From JAHEJX01 sp041605955 (GTDB taxonomy: Bacteria; Actinomycetota; Acidimicrobiia; Spongiisociales; UBA5794), in assembly GCA_041605955.1 (NCBI GenBank), contig JBFIXI010000002.1, forward strand, positions 1-64,000: a stretch of DNA of 64,000 nucleotides, in the 5' to 3' direction. The stretch's first letter is position 1. The number at the start of each line of letters is the position of its first letter. The notes beneath the pieces are model-generated. The model was given only the letters and a program-made list of their open reading frames with translations. It was not told the DNA's origin and made no database searches. Shown here one piece after another: positions 1 through 7,602 of the stretch. The translations under genes were made by a program, and so were the position numbers.

Positions 1-1
1 C

Positions 2-34
2 CTGGCCGTGGGCGAGGAGTTGACCACAACGTGA
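2..34 (+). CDS. tsf: 3' end of elongation factor Ts gene (partial)
   Basis: Only the last ten codons are in the window. Read from position 2, the frame gives LAVGEELTTT followed by TGA at 32-34. Many EF-Ts proteins end in a short segment containing a VGE or LGE motif, and tsf is commonly the gene directly before pyrH. The TGA overlaps the GTG start of pyrH (GTGA at 31-34), so the two are probably translationally coupled. The identification rests on this short tail and on gene order only. Confidence 0.55.
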   Translation: MAVGEELTTT

Positions 35-735
35 CGAGTCGAGTGGTGCTCAAGCTCTCCGGCGAAGCGTTCGCAGACCCCAAGCTGAACTACGGCATCG
101 ATCCGGTGACAGTGCAGGCGGTAGCCGAAGAGATCGCCGAGGTGCACGCCGACGGCCACCAGGTGGGCATTGTCGTGGGCGGGGGCAACATCTTTCGCGG
201 TCTGTCGTCGGCGGCCTCCGGGATGGACCGCGCCAATGCCGACTACATGGGCATGTTGGCCACCGTCATCAACGCTATGGCACTGCGTGACGCCCTGGAG
301 CAGGCGGGAGCGCAAACTCGAGTCCAGACTGCAATCACCATCCAGCAGGTGGCGGAGCCCTACTTGCGATTGCGGGCGCTGCGGCATCTGGAGAAGGGCC
401 GGATCCTCATTCTCGCCGGCGGTACCGGCAATCCGTTTTTCACCACGGACACGACCGCTGCTTTGCGAGCCGCAGAGCTGGGTGCCGGCATCGTGCTCAA
501 AGGCACCAAGGTCGATGGCGTGTTCGACTCGGATCCCGAGATCAATCCCAATGCCACCATGCATGAGGTACTCACGTACATGGAGGTCATCGAACAGCGT
601 CTCCGGGTGATGGACACTACGGCCATTACCATGTGCATGGACAACGACATTCCGATCCGCGTCTTCAACATGACGACCCCGGGCAACATTGCCGCTGCGA
701 TTCGGGGCGAAAAGGTGGGTACGCTCGTTCACTGA
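31..735 (+). CDS. pyrH: UMP kinase
   Basis: Phosphorylates UMP to UDP with ATP in pyrimidine nucleotide synthesis; a cytosolic, usually hexameric enzyme of the amino acid kinase fold. The protein has 234 residues, normal for the family. It opens with a LKLSGE nucleotide-binding segment, has the GGGNIFRG loop at residues 50-57, and GTGNPFFTTDTTA near 131-143, a family signature. The GTG start at 31 overlaps the stop of the preceding tsf reading frame. The frr gene follows after 9 nt, so tsf-pyrH-frr looks like one transcription unit, as in many bacteria. Confidence 0.97.
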   Translation: MTSRVVLKLSGEAFADPKLNYGIDPVTVQAVAEEIAEVHADGHQVGIVVGGGNIFRGLSSAASGMDRANADYMGMLATVINAMALRDALEQAGAQTRVQTAITIQQVAEPYLRLRALRHLEKGRILILAGGTGNPFFTTDTTAALRAAELGAGIVLKGTKVDGVFDSDPEINPNATMHEVLTYMEVIEQRLRVMDTTAITMCMDNDIPIRVFNMTTPGNIAAAIRGEKVGTLVH

Positions 736-744
736 GGTGAGGTC

Positions 745-1296
745 GTGATCAAAGAACTTCTCGAAGAAGCTGCAGCCAAGATGGACCAGGCGGTGGCTCA
801 TACTGCCGGGGAGTTCGCGCTGGTGCGCACCGGCCGAGCGAACCCCGGCATACTGAGTCGGGTCACGGTGGATTACTACGGCACTCCGACACCGTTGCAG
901 CAGATCGCCGGCTTTTCGGTGCCCGAGGCGCGCATGCTCATCGTGCAGCCGTACGACAAGACGTCGATCCCGGCCATCGAGCGCGCCATTCAAGAGGGTG
1001 ACCTCGGACTCAACCCGTCGAATGACGGCAACATCATTCGATTGGTGTTCCCGGCGCTGAATGAGGAGCGCCGCAAAGAGCTCATCCGGGTCGTCCGCCA
1101 GATTGCCGAGGATGGGCGTATCGCGATTCGCAACGTCCGGCGTCACATCAAGGACGACATGGAAGCGCTGGAAGGGGAGATCTCGGAGGACGACATCCGA
1201 CGCGGCGAAAAGGAGCTCCAGGACCTGACGGACGAGCACGTACAGCGTCTCGACGAGCTGCTGGAGCACAAGGAAGACGAGCTGCTCGAGGTCTGA
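745..1296 (+). CDS. frr: Ribosome recycling factor
   Basis: RRF splits the post-termination ribosome together with EF-G. The 183-residue length matches the family (about 185). Recognisable parts are the early RTGRANPGIL segment, VDYYGTPTPLQQIA, and the C-terminal helix rich in Lys, Glu and Asp. The GTG start at 745 follows a GAGGTGAGG purine stretch (734-742). It lies directly behind pyrH and ahead of cdsA, the conserved order tsf-pyrH-frr-cdsA. Confidence 0.97.
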   Translation: MIKELLEEAAAKMDQAVAHTAGEFALVRTGRANPGILSRVTVDYYGTPTPLQQIAGFSVPEARMLIVQPYDKTSIPAIERAIQEGDLGLNPSNDGNIIRLVFPALNEERRKELIRVVRQIAEDGRIAIRNVRRHIKDDMEALEGEISEDDIRRGEKELQDLTDEHVQRLDELLEHKEDELLEV

Positions 1297-1426
1297 CCCC
1301 CGAGCCAACCGACGCCCAGGAGGAGGGGCTCGCCTGGCCAGGAAGCAACCGCCACACCAGTTCGATCCACATCCAGGCGATCCCTGGCACCCCGAGTGGG
1401 AATCTGAGGATGCGGCCGAACGCGAA

Positions 1427-3793
1427 GTGGGCGACGCCACCGTCACTTCTCCAGCTCCTGTTGTGGATGATCCTTGGTGGCGTCATGCCCTCGCTGCGGA
1501 CGGCGTCGATGACGAGCTGGTTGGTGCCCCGACGGCCTATGCCGCGCTGGAGGGGTCGCCCGGCGCCGCGCCGGAACCGGAGCCACCTGGCCGGGACTCA
1601 CCAGAGTCGGAGCTTCCAGCGGAGGTCCCACCGGAACCTGAGCCGACGGCGAGCGCCGCGCCGGAGTCGGAGCCGGAGAGGGCTGCTCCGATATCGATTG
1701 AAGAGGCGTTGGCGCGCGCCACGACATCTCTCGATCACCAGTTGTTTGGTGGCCAAGTGGCCGAGCCGGCAGGTGCGGTCGCCGAAGTTGCTGGCGTCGC
1801 GGAGCCGGCGGAGGCGACTCGGGTGGTCGAGGATGTCGACAGTGAACCCGAGGTGGCCGAACCGGCTGGGGTGGTCGATATCGAGGCGGCGGCGGCGACG
1901 GCGGCCGATGCCGCGCTGCGGGCACAGATCGAAATGGAGACCGATGGCGAGCTGCGAGTCGCGGAGCAGTCAGCCCACGAAGACGCGCGGATGTGGGCTG
2001 CCGTATCTGCGGCCCGGGCTGCCCATGACGAGTTGCTGGAGGCGGCCAGCCGACTAGAAGCACGCCAGGCCGAGCAGCGGGCCGCCCGCGAAGCATTGGC
2101 CGCCGAGGCGCGAGCCATCGACGAGGCGCGCATGAAGTCCGACGAGGCCCGCAGGCGCACCGAAGACGAGATGCGCACCGCCCTGGCGGCCGACTTCTCG
2201 GGACCGGAGGCCAATGGTCCGAAAGCGGCCACCGAACTCACCGACGCAGACATCAACACGCGTTTTCGCGCGATCGCCGCTCAGCTGGAGGCGAGCGACT
2301 CGGCAATCTCGGCAAGACGCGCCCGACGCGAGGAGCTGCGCCTCCATACAAGCCTCGTCGTTCTGGACGCGGAGCATCCCTGGGACGCCGGCGGGTGGTC
2401 ACGGCCGGGGAGCTTCCTCAACCGTGGCGGCGCCGGGCGCCCTCCTCCGCAACGCCCCCCCGGCGAGGGGATAGCCGCCGCATCCGACGCAGGCATGGCA
2501 GAATCGTCGCCAGGGCGTCGCTGGCCCTGGTCGCGCAAGCGCAGAGCCGCGGAACCTCGGAATGATCCACAGGATCGGCTGCGATCCTTGCTCGTCATCG
2601 AGGAGCGGTCGATGTCGAATCGAGAGGACGAACTAGGGGAGGACCGGCAAGAGCCGTTGCCGTTCGACCTAGAGGCCTGGTCCGATGAGGGCTGGGAGTT
2701 TCCCGAAGATGAGGCGTCTACCCCCGAAGCGGAGTCGCCCGACGCAACCTCGACCCCAGATGATGACGGCGATGACGAGGACGAGGGCGATGACTGGGAG
2801 TCCTTCACAGCAGAGCGGTATGTGCAAACCGCCACTCAGGACTATGTCGACTTAGCGGCCGCAGTAGCCGCGGCTGACGCCGAAGTACCGGAACAGGCGG
2901 CGGTCGCCGCCGATATGCCTGGGATGGAGTCCAGCCTGGTCGGCTTGGAGGACGTGGTCGAAGCCGAGGGGATGGATGTCGCCGAAGCGGCGCCACGTTC
3001 CGACCTCACCGTTCGAGTGCTGACCGCCCTGGGGCTGGTCACTCTCTTCTTTGCCTCTTTGACGTATAAGTGGTCGATAGGTGTGTTGGTCCTGGTCGTG
3101 ATGACCCTGGCAGCCGGAGAAATCAGCACGGTGTTGGTGCGCCAACATCGCCATCCGGTGACGCTCTTCACCTACCTGGGGACATTGGCCGCGCTGCTCG
3201 GCACCTGGATCTACGGCCCCGTCGCGATTCCGGTAGCTGTGACGGTCACCTTGTTGGTCGTGATGCTCTATTTCGGCCTCGTGACCGGCCGTCAGGATCC
3301 GATGGTCGGTATGGCACTGACGGTCTTGGTGGTCTTGTGGGTCGGCGTACTGGCCGCCTTCGCAATGGACATGGTCCGGGCCACGGAGTACCGCTGGCTG
3401 ATCGGAAGCCTCGTGGTCATCGTCGCCCTGATGGATGTGGCCCAGTACTTCGTCGGCAAACGGTTCGGCAAACGGCTACTGGCTCCGGTGGTCTCGCCAC
3501 GCAAGACCGTGGCCGGGTTGATGGGCGGAGTGATCGCCTCGGTGGCGGCGGGCTACGGGCTGTCATTCATCGCCCCATACGATGCCACTACCGGCATCGT
3601 GCTCGGCGCTGCGCTGGCCGCCACCGGCCCCATCGGCGACCTCGCCATGTCGGTTTTGAAACGTTCTCTCGACGTCAAGGACATGGGCAGCGTTCTTCCG
3701 GGACACGGCGGCGTTGCAGATCGCATCGATGCAATTCTCTTCGCGTTGCCTGCGGCGTGGATCGTCTACGCGTGGGCGGGCATGCTGGTTTGA
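1427..3793 (+). CDS. cdsA: Phosphatidate cytidylyltransferase with long acidic N-terminal extension
   Basis: CdsA makes CDP-diacylglycerol from phosphatidic acid and CTP in the membrane. The catalytic half is the last 265 or so residues: several hydrophobic segments starting near residue 530, then the full family signature around 743-771 (SVLKRSLDVKDMGSVLPGHG, then GVADRID). The first 520 residues are very unusual for CdsA: Pro/Glu/Ala-rich, then an Arg/Glu/Ala-rich stretch that could form a coiled coil (about 150-270), then a second acidic linker. This part looks cytosolic and largely disordered. The GTG at 1427 is the first standard start but has no good ribosome binding site. The frame stays open upstream to a CTG at 1334, which has an excellent one (see findings). 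The stop overlaps the TTG of dxr. Confidence 0.93.
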   Translation: MGDATVTSPAPVVDDPWWRHALAADGVDDELVGAPTAYAALEGSPGAAPEPEPPGRDSPESELPAEVPPEPEPTASAAPESEPERAAPISIEEALARATTSLDHQLFGGQVAEPAGAVAEVAGVAEPAEATRVVEDVDSEPEVAEPAGVVDIEAAAATAADAALRAQIEMETDGELRVAEQSAHEDARMWAAVSAARAAHDELLEAASRLEARQAEQRAAREALAAEARAIDEARMKSDEARRRTEDEMRTALAADFSGPEANGPKAATELTDADINTRFRAIAAQLEASDSAISARRARREELRLHTSLVVLDAEHPWDAGGWSRPGSFLNRGGAGRPPPQRPPGEGIAAASDAGMAESSPGRRWPWSRKRRAAEPRNDPQDRLRSLLVIEERSMSNREDELGEDRQEPLPFDLEAWSDEGWEFPEDEASTPEAESPDATSTPDDDGDDEDEGDDWESFTAERYVQTATQDYVDLAAAVAAADAEVPEQAAVAADMPGMESSLVGLEDVVEAEGMDVAEAAPRSDLTVRVLTALGLVTLFFASLTYKWSIGVLVLVVMTLAAGEISTVLVRQHRHPVTLFTYLGTLAALLGTWIYGPVAIPVAVTVTLLVVMLYFGLVTGRQDPMVGMALTVLVVLWVGVLAAFAMDMVRATEYRWLIGSLVVIVALMDVAQYFVGKRFGKRLLAPVVSPRKTVAGLMGGVIASVAAGYGLSFIAPYDATTGIVLGAALAATGPIGDLAMSVLKRSLDVKDMGSVLPGHGGVADRIDAILFALPAAWIVYAWAGMLV

Positions 3794-4953
3794 GGCCGCT
3801 CGTAGTACTCGGTGCCACCGGGTCCATCGGACTACAAACTCTCGAAGTAGCTCGCGACTTGGGTTTGACCGTCGTCGCCATGGTGGCGCGGCGGGGCGCC
3901 GCTGAGCTGATCGAGATAGCGCAGCGGTGGCCGGAGGCTGCGATCGTCGTCTCCGAGCCGTCGCCGCAGGCCCGTGATGATTGTGTCCAGGCGCTGGGTG
4001 GCCGGGTCACCTTCGGAACGGAGCGGATGCTGGAGGTCGCCGCCACGCCCGATGCGATCGTGGTCAACGGGATCGTTGGCGCTGCCGGCCTGGCGCCGTC
4101 GCTGGCCGCCGCCGGCGCCGGCAGCCGCCTGGCCCTCGCCAACAAGGAGAGCTTGGTGGCTGGAGGCGAAGTTCTGACTGCCGCGGTGAGAGCCACCGGC
4201 GCCGAGGTCATCCCGGTGGACTCGGAGCACTCGGCTATTTGGCAATGTATGCACGGCGAGGGCGCGAAGCCGCGGCGCGTGGTGCTGACCGCGTCGGGAG
4301 GCCCGTTCCGCGGGAGGTCGCGCGAGAGCCTGCGCGACGTCACCGTGGCCGATGCGCTGGCTCACCCGACCTGGGAGATGGGGGCGCGGATCACGATCGA
4401 TTCATCGACCCTCGCCAACAAGGCATTCGAAGTCATCGAAGCGCATCATTTGTTTGAGGTCGCTTACGACGATATCGATGTCGTGGTTCATCCCCAGAGC
4501 ATCATTCACTCGATGGTCGAATTCGTCGACGGGAGCGTCAAAGCCCAGCTGGGCGATCCCGACATGCGGCTTCCGATCCAATATGCGATCACATATCCCG
4601 AGCGCTTGCCAATGAAGAGGTCCCGCTTCGACATCACCAAACAGGACCTGACCTTCGAGGCCCCGGACATCAGGACCTTCCGCTTGCTGGCCCTTGGCTA
4701 CGCAGCCGGCCGGCAGGGTGGCTCGGCCCCAGCCGTGCTCAACGCGGCCGATGAGGTGGCGGTGGCGGCTTTCCTCGACGGACGAATTGGTTACCTCGAC
4801 ATCGAAGGCATCGTCGAACATTGCCTCGAGAGAGTCCCCTGGCGGCCGATGAACACAGTCGATGATGTTCTCGACGCCGACAGCGAGGCCCGCCGCGTCG
4901 CAACCGCTCGGGTTGGCGGCACCGCCGGCGATCTAGGGTCGGTTCGGCATTAG
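3790..4953 (+). CDS. dxr: 1-deoxy-D-xylulose 5-phosphate reductoisomerase
   Basis: Catalyses the first committed step of the MEP isoprenoid pathway, DXP to 2-C-methyl-D-erythritol 4-phosphate, using NADPH and a divalent metal. The 387-residue protein shows the NADPH loop GATGSIG at residues 8-14, ALANKESLV, the metal/substrate segment DSEHSAIWQC, LTASGGPFR, and the HPTWEMG and ITIDSSTLANKAFEVIEAHH blocks. The start is taken as TTG at 3790, which overlaps the cdsA stop (TTGA) and puts the dinucleotide-binding strand at the N-terminus. Longer readings upstream lie inside cdsA and are not credible. ispG of the same pathway is 1.4 kb downstream. Confidence 0.96.
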   Translation: MRPLVVLGATGSIGLQTLEVARDLGLTVVAMVARRGAAELIEIAQRWPEAAIVVSEPSPQARDDCVQALGGRVTFGTERMLEVAATPDAIVVNGIVGAAGLAPSLAAAGAGSRLALANKESLVAGGEVLTAAVRATGAEVIPVDSEHSAIWQCMHGEGAKPRRVVLTASGGPFRGRSRESLRDVTVADALAHPTWEMGARITIDSSTLANKAFEVIEAHHLFEVAYDDIDVVVHPQSIIHSMVEFVDGSVKAQLGDPDMRLPIQYAITYPERLPMKRSRFDITKQDLTFEAPDIRTFRLLALGYAAGRQGGSAPAVLNAADEVAVAAFLDGRIGYLDIEGIVEHCLERVPWRPMNTVDDVLDADSEARRVATARVGGTAGDLGSVRH

Positions 4954-4992
4954 CGTTCACGCCGTTGCGCCTGAAGTGAGGTTTGAGAGATA

Positions 4993-6264
4993 GTGGGTGC
5001 GGTAGTTCTCGTCATTGGCGTGCTTCTCATGGTCATCATCCATGAGGCGGCTCACTTCATTGCGGCGAAGGCCTTCGGCATGAAGGCAACTCAGGCCTTC
5101 TTCGGCTTCGGGCCTCGCATATGGTCCGTCCACCGCGGGGAGACCGAATACGGGGTCAAAGCTCTTCCGCTGGGCGGCTACGTGCGCATCATCGGAATGA
5201 ATCCCCTGGAGGAGATCGACCCCGAGGACGAGCATCGCACCTATCGCGGCAAGCCGTTCTGGCAGAAGGCGGTGACGGTGCTCGCCGGCATCGCCTCGCA
5301 CTTCATCGTCGCTTTCCTGCTCTTCCTCGCCGTGGTTCTGATCTGGGGGCGGCCCGGTGACCTCACTACTGAGGTCGCCGGGGTCTCGCCGATCTTGGTC
5401 TCGCCGAGCGGCATCGACGTCGATGATCCGCTGGAGTTGGAACCGGACGACGAGGTAGTCAGCATCGACGGCGTACCCCTGGCCGAGGGCTCACCGATCT
5501 GGACCAAAGCGCCCGGCGAAGAGACCGTGGTGGGCATCGAGCGCAATGGCGTGCTGGTGACCGACGTCACCACACAGCAAGTCATCGTGGCGCCCGCCTT
5601 CCTCGCCGGGGTACGGCCCGGCGACGTCCTCGTCGAGTTTGCCGGCGTTCCCGTCGACAGCTGGGAAGCCTTCGTTACGGCCGCCCACGCCCATCCTGGC
5701 GAGGTGGTGGATGTGGTCATCGAACGCGATGGGAATGAGGTCCGCTTCGAGTCACAGTTGGCCGCCCGCGTTCGTGACGGCGCCGCGGTCGGCTACTTCG
5801 GAGTCGGCCCCGTCCAGGCCACCGACCGAGTCAACGTATTCGTCGGGGCGGCCGAAGCCTGGGACAACATCGTCTTCGCCGCCACTGTCAGCGTGGAGGG
5901 CCTCGTCAGGCTCGTGGCCAACTTCACAGACATCATCGGGGCCGCGCTCGGTAACGAGAGCATTCCCATCGAAGATGCCCGGCCGATCAGCATCATCGGG
6001 CTTGTCCGCCTAGCAGGGCCTGTCGAACAGGCCCTGCTGTGGGTGGCGTTCGTCAACGTGTTCGTCGGCGTGTTGAACGTGGTACCGCTGTATCCGCTCG
6101 ACGGCGGACACTTCGCCGTCGCGCTGTATGAGAAGCTGAGCGGGCGCGAGGCGGATATTCGCAAGCTTTTGCCCGTGGCGGCGGTTGTGTTCGTCTTCAT
6201 CGTCATGCTGGGCTTATTGGGCTTGTATCTGGACATCGTCGACCCGGTCGAACTGCCCGGATAG
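4993..6264 (+). CDS. rseP: RseP-type site-2 intramembrane metalloprotease
   Basis: Membrane zinc protease of family M50 that cleaves transmembrane substrates, typically anti-sigma factors after a first extracellular cut. In this 423-residue protein the zinc motif HEAAH lies at residues 17-21 inside the first membrane segment. The second active-site element, PLYPLDGGH, is near residue 365-373, with Asp 370 as a likely metal ligand. Between them is a region with PDZ-like sequence (FLAGVRPGDVLVEFAGVPV). The GTG start at 4993 follows a GTGAGG element. The position between dxr and ispG is common in actinobacteria and other phyla. The substrate is unknown; the RskA-like anti-sigma factor encoded at 38.7 kb is a speculative candidate. 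Confidence 0.93.
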   Translation: MGAVVLVIGVLLMVIIHEAAHFIAAKAFGMKATQAFFGFGPRIWSVHRGETEYGVKALPLGGYVRIIGMNPLEEIDPEDEHRTYRGKPFWQKAVTVLAGIASHFIVAFLLFLAVVLIWGRPGDLTTEVAGVSPILVSPSGIDVDDPLELEPDDEVVSIDGVPLAEGSPIWTKAPGEETVVGIERNGVLVTDVTTQQVIVAPAFLAGVRPGDVLVEFAGVPVDSWEAFVTAAHAHPGEVVDVVIERDGNEVRFESQLAARVRDGAAVGYFGVGPVQATDRVNVFVGAAEAWDNIVFAATVSVEGLVRLVANFTDIIGAALGNESIPIEDARPISIIGLVRLAGPVEQALLWVAFVNVFVGVLNVVPLYPLDGGHFAVALYEKLSGREADIRKLLPVAAVVFVFIVMLGLLGLYLDIVDPVELPG

Positions 6265-6307
6265 CGGCTCCGGAGCCTTCGGTGCCGGGTTGGGGCCGCT
6301 GATTACT

Positions 6308-6320
6308 TACACTTCCCCGT
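6308..6320 (+). promoter_or_regulatory. Leaderless-type promoter of ispG
   Basis: TACACT at 6308-6313 is followed by 7 nt and then the ATG of ispG at 6321, with no ribosome binding site between. This spacing puts the transcription start at or next to the ATG, so ispG may have its own leaderless transcript despite its position in the gene run. Confidence 0.5.
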
Positions 6321-7532
6321 ATGCGCACGCTTCGCTCCGCAACTCGCCGGCTGCACGTCGGTAACGTCCCCGTCGGTGGCGGAGCTCCCGTCTCGGTCCA
6401 ATCGATGACGACCACCAAAACCGACGATGTCGATGGCACGCTGGCGCAGGTCTACGCACTCAGTGGCTCCGGTGCCGACATCGTTCGTATCACGTGCAAC
6501 ACCGTCGAGGCCGCCCAGGGGCTCGCCGAGATCGTGCCTCGCAGCCCGGTGCCGATCATCGCCGACATTCACTATCAATACCGACTGGCGTTGGCGGCTA
6601 TCGAGGCCGGAGTGGCCGGCCTGCGGCTCAACCCGGGCAACATCCGCAAGGAGGATCAGATCAAGACCGTGGCTCGAGCGGCCGCCGCGGCCGGGCTGCC
6701 GATCCGGGTGGGAGTCAATGCCGGCTCCCTGGACAAGGACATCATGGCGCGCCACGGCTCCGCAACGCCGCAGGCGCTCGTGGAATCTGCGCTACTCGAG
6801 ATCCGCTACCTGGAGGATGTCGACTTCTGCGACATCAAGATCTCGGTCAAGCACAGCGACGTGATGTCGATGGTGGAGAGCTACCGCTTGCTGGCCGAGA
6901 AGGTGCAATACCCGCTGCATCTCGGTGTCACTGAAGCGGGTCCGCCACCGGGAGGGCTCATCAAGTCGGTTGCCGGCATCGCCGCCCTGCTGATCGACGG
7001 AATCGGGGACACGATTCGCTTCTCGCTGACGGCGGATCCGGTGGAGGAGGCCAAGGCCGGCCGGCAGTTGCTGGAATACCTCGGGCTCCGGGAACGCACC
7101 GGGCTCGACCTGATTGCGTGTCCGTCGTGTGGGCGAGCCGAGGTCGATGTGATCAAGGTCGCGGAGGAGGCCCGCGACGCACTAGAAGCCGAGAAGTTGC
7201 CCATCCAGGTGGCGGTCATGGGGTGCGTTGTCAACGGTCCCGGCGAGGCCCGCGAGGCCGACATCGGCATTGCAGCCGGCCGCGGGCGCGGGCACCTCTT
7301 CATCAAGGGCCAGGTCGTCCGGGTGGTCGACGAGGCAGACATGGTGGAGGCCTTGTTGAACGAAGCCCGGTTGCTGGCAGCTGAAGGCGTCGAGGCGCGA
7401 CTCGCCGCAGCGGACCCCGATGCCGCCGAAGAGGCCACCGAGGTGGCCTTGGAGCTCAGGTCACTCCAGGGCGACGCCAATCGGGCCGAAGAGCGCCGGG
7501 CCGCCGTGGTCGAGGTGGCCACGGCTGATTGA
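6321..7532 (+). CDS. ispG: 4-hydroxy-3-methylbut-2-en-1-yl diphosphate synthase (GcpE)
   Basis: Iron-sulfur enzyme of the MEP pathway that converts methylerythritol cyclodiphosphate to HMBPP. The 403 residues begin with a TIM-barrel domain (SVQSMTTTKTDDVDGTLAQV near the start, LRLNPGNI). The C-terminal [4Fe-4S] domain contains CPSC (Cys 267 and 270) and MGCVVNGPGEA (Cys 302), with the conserved Glu after it. The last 40 or so residues are an Ala/Glu-rich tail beyond the usual end. It works in the same pathway as the dxr gene upstream. Confidence 0.96.
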   Translation: MRTLRSATRRLHVGNVPVGGGAPVSVQSMTTTKTDDVDGTLAQVYALSGSGADIVRITCNTVEAAQGLAEIVPRSPVPIIADIHYQYRLALAAIEAGVAGLRLNPGNIRKEDQIKTVARAAAAAGLPIRVGVNAGSLDKDIMARHGSATPQALVESALLEIRYLEDVDFCDIKISVKHSDVMSMVESYRLLAEKVQYPLHLGVTEAGPPPGGLIKSVAGIAALLIDGIGDTIRFSLTADPVEEAKAGRQLLEYLGLRERTGLDLIACPSCGRAEVDVIKVAEEARDALEAEKLPIQVAVMGCVVNGPGEAREADIGIAAGRGRGHLFIKGQVVRVVDEADMVEALLNEARLLAAEGVEARLAAADPDAAEEATEVALELRSLQGDANRAEERRAAVVEVATAD

Positions 7533-7602
7533 GCCGGGCGGGCGAGCAGGGCCCGCCACCACCCCCGGCTATCCTGCGCGCGCCGCCACCTCCGGAGAGC
7601 CG

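Noticed and set aside
1410..2057. Arg-rich 215-codon plus-strand frame within the CdsA extension
   Set aside because: Typical alternate-frame translation of GC-rich acidic coding sequence; no ribosome binding site or domain.
3070..3789. Upstream extension of dxr through the end of cdsA
   Set aside because: Arg/Gly-rich out-of-frame translation of the CdsA membrane domain; the DXR NADPH motif starts at 3790.
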